A stretch of 6,338 bases of DNA, taken from assembly GCA_021815655.1 (NCBI GenBank), contig JAKAGJ010000067.1, positions 1,797-8,134 on the forward strand, given 5' to 3'. Each line of letters opens with the position of its first letter. The stretch's first letter is position 1. The translations under genes were made by a program, and so were the position numbers. Shown in pieces: positions 5,408-6,338 of this stretch. Under the pieces are notes generated by a model that had not been told where the DNA came from, did not search any database, and saw only the letters and a program-made list of their open reading frames with translations. Source of the DNA: Deltaproteobacteria bacterium (GTDB lineage Bacteria; Desulfobacterota; Desulfarculia; Desulfarculales; Desulfarculaceae).

Positions 5408-5902
5408 TTAGGCCCTGCCGGGGGCACCCGGCCCGCGGTCCCGTGGCGCGCGGCGCATACCCCTGGCCACGTCGCGCTTTTGCTCACGTTCCTTGATGGA
5501 CTGGCGCTTGTCATAGAGCTTCTTGCCCTTGGCCAGGGCCAACTCCACCTTGGCCAGGCCGTTCTTGAAGTAGATGGCCAGGGGGATGAGGCTGTAGCCC
5601 TGTTCGGCCAGCTTGGATTCCAGCTTGCGCAGCTCGCGGCGGTGCAACAAGAGCTTGCGGGGACGCTCGGGGTCATGGTTATCGTAGTGGGCATAGGGAT
5701 AGGCGCTGATGTGGCAGCTTATGAGCCAGGCCTCGCCGTCCTTGATCTTGGCGTAGGCGTCGGTGAGGTTGCCCTTGCCCAGGCGCAGGGACTTGACCTC
5801 TGTGCCGCTTAGCACCATGCCGGCCTCCAGCCGATCGCCCAACTCGTAGTTGAAGCGCGCCTTCTTGTTCTTGGCTACGAGCTTTATGCCGTCCGTGGCC
5901 AT
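5408..5902 (-). CDS. smpB: SsrA-binding protein SmpB
   Basis: The product is 164 aa. SmpB binds the tRNA-like part of tmRNA and delivers it to stalled ribosomes for trans-translation. Seen: the beta-barrel core with [39 protein letters not shown] and [24 protein letters not shown], then [30 protein letters not shown], and a basic, disordered tail from about residue 130 (ending in a GPGAPGRA stretch) slightly longer than in many homologues. The tail is the part that reaches the decoding centre. Start: ATG at 5902 with AGGTG about 7 nt upstream; an in-frame GTG at 5911 would add VPG and cannot be fully excluded. It lies 62 nt after ptsI and 78 nt before the GT4 gene. No tmRNA gene is visible nearby. 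Confidence 0.97.
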   Translation of the reverse strand: MATDGIKLVAKNKKARFNYELGDRLEAGMVLSGTEVKSLRLGKGNLTDAYAKIKDGEAWLISCHISAYPYAHYDNHDPERPRKLLLHRRELRKLESKLAEQGYSLIPLAIYFKNGLAKVELALAKGKKLYDKRQSIKEREQKRDVARGMRRAPRDRGPGAPGRA

Positions 5903-5964
5903 GCCTGGCACCTGTGGCTTTCTGTCCCTGGATGGCCCCGCCGGTGGCGGCCGGGCTTGATACG

Positions 5965-6338
5965 CTAGCTGACCGGCTGGCCGCCGAAGACCTGGGGGAA
6001 GTGGCGCTTGAGTTCGCTGTCCATGAAAGCGCTCACCTCGGCGGCGGTGGGGAAGGTCAAGGCCCGTTGGGCCAGCTCCTGCCAGGTGCCGCGGTGGGTC
6101 ATGCGCACCATTTGCTTGACCCGGGGGATGCCCAGGGCGTTGAGCGACAGGTAATCCAGCCCCAGGCCCAGAAGCAGGGGCACCGCCCGCTGGTCGCCGG
6201 CCATCTCGCCGCACATGGCCACCTTGATGCCCGCCTGGTGCCCGGCCCGCACCACCATCTGGATCATGCGCAGCACCGCCGGATGCAGGGGCTGATAGAG
6301 ATGGGCCACGTGCTCGTTGACCCGGTCGATGGCCAGGG
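5965..6338 (-). CDS. ptsI: PTS phosphoenolpyruvate-protein phosphotransferase (enzyme I), C-terminal part
   Basis: Only the last 123 residues are in the window; the 5' part is beyond the right edge. Enzyme I takes phosphate from PEP and passes it to HPr, starting the cytoplasmic PTS relay. Seen: [22 protein letters not shown] (matching the enzyme I LAxDRxN motif), then [13 protein letters not shown], whose cysteine (residue 42 of the visible part) corresponds to the active-site C502 of E. coli, and [21 protein letters not shown] near the C-terminus. The distance from this Cys to the end (81 residues) fits the family. In sulfidogenic deltaproteobacteria PTS sets are often small and partly regulatory, but nothing here tells which EII it serves. 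PpsA and PpdK share the PEP-binding fold, but the motifs fit enzyme I better. Confidence 0.92.
   Translation of the reverse strand, partial: LAIDRVNEHVAHLYQPLHPAVLRMIQMVVRAGHQAGIKVAMCGEMAGDQRAVPLLLGLGLDYLSLNALGIPRVKQMVRMTHRGTWQELAQRALTFPTAAEVSAFMDSELKRHFPQVFGGQPVS

Noticed and set aside
4586..5812. Long plus-strand open frame of 408 codons across the GT4 and smpB genes
   Set aside because: It is antisense to two well-identified genes, has no family-like motifs and its composition (G, A, V, Q, H rich) is typical of a shadow frame in high-GC DNA.
5903..5964. Hairpin terminator between ptsI and smpB
   Set aside because: Only a 5-bp stem (CCGCC/GGCGG) with a 3-nt loop and no U-run was found.
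1..6338. Mobile elements, CRISPR arrays or integration sites
   Set aside because: No transposase or integrase, no regularly spaced repeats and no target-site duplications were seen.

Overview
The window is a compact, very GC-rich stretch with every recognisable gene on the minus strand, so the gene order in the direction of transcription runs from the right edge to the left. Gene content (a DUF39 homocysteine-forming enzyme with its NIL/ferredoxin partner, an Rrf2 regulator, an MnmA with a CxxC motif, and a PTS enzyme I) together with the high GC suggests an anaerobic sulfidogenic bacterium of the Desulfobacterota/deltaproteobacterial kind, perhaps Desulfarculus-like. This is inference from gene content only; no rRNA or other taxonomic marker is present.

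Right block (about 4229-6338): the C-terminal end of ptsI (PTS enzyme I, cut by the window edge), then smpB (tmRNA-binding protein), then a complete GT4-type glycosyltransferase. The gaps are 62 and 78 nt, with no convincing terminator or promoter between the genes, so they may be co-transcribed.

Central control region (4020-4228): the only AT-rich patch in the window. It carries a near-consensus sigma70 promoter (TTGACA, 17-bp spacer, TATATT) facing mnmA. A perfect 8+8 palindrome lies immediately upstream of the -35 box, A-tracts lie further upstream, and a small inverted repeat sits in the leader just before the ribosome binding site.

Sulfur block (808-4019): mnmA (tRNA U34 2-thiolation), an Rrf2/IscR-like regulator with three cysteines and a histidine in IscR-like arrangement, a DUF39 protein and a NIL-domain 2x[4Fe-4S] ferredoxin. 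The last two are the pair implicated in methanogens and Desulfovibrio in making homocysteine from aspartate semialdehyde and reduced sulfur. A plausible reading is a small sulfur-allocation operon: an Fe-S or cysteine-responsive regulator controls sulfur flow into tRNA and into methionine. No cysteine desulfurase gene is seen in the window. A very stable 13-bp hairpin lies in the rrf2-DUF39 gap, and a 12-bp hairpin follows the ferredoxin stop codon.

Left block (1-731): a candidate promoter and the N-terminal 222 residues of a membrane GT39/PMT-like glycosyltransferase that runs off the left edge. No mobile element, CRISPR array, tRNA or rRNA was found, and no stretch longer than about 210 bases lacks a gene.
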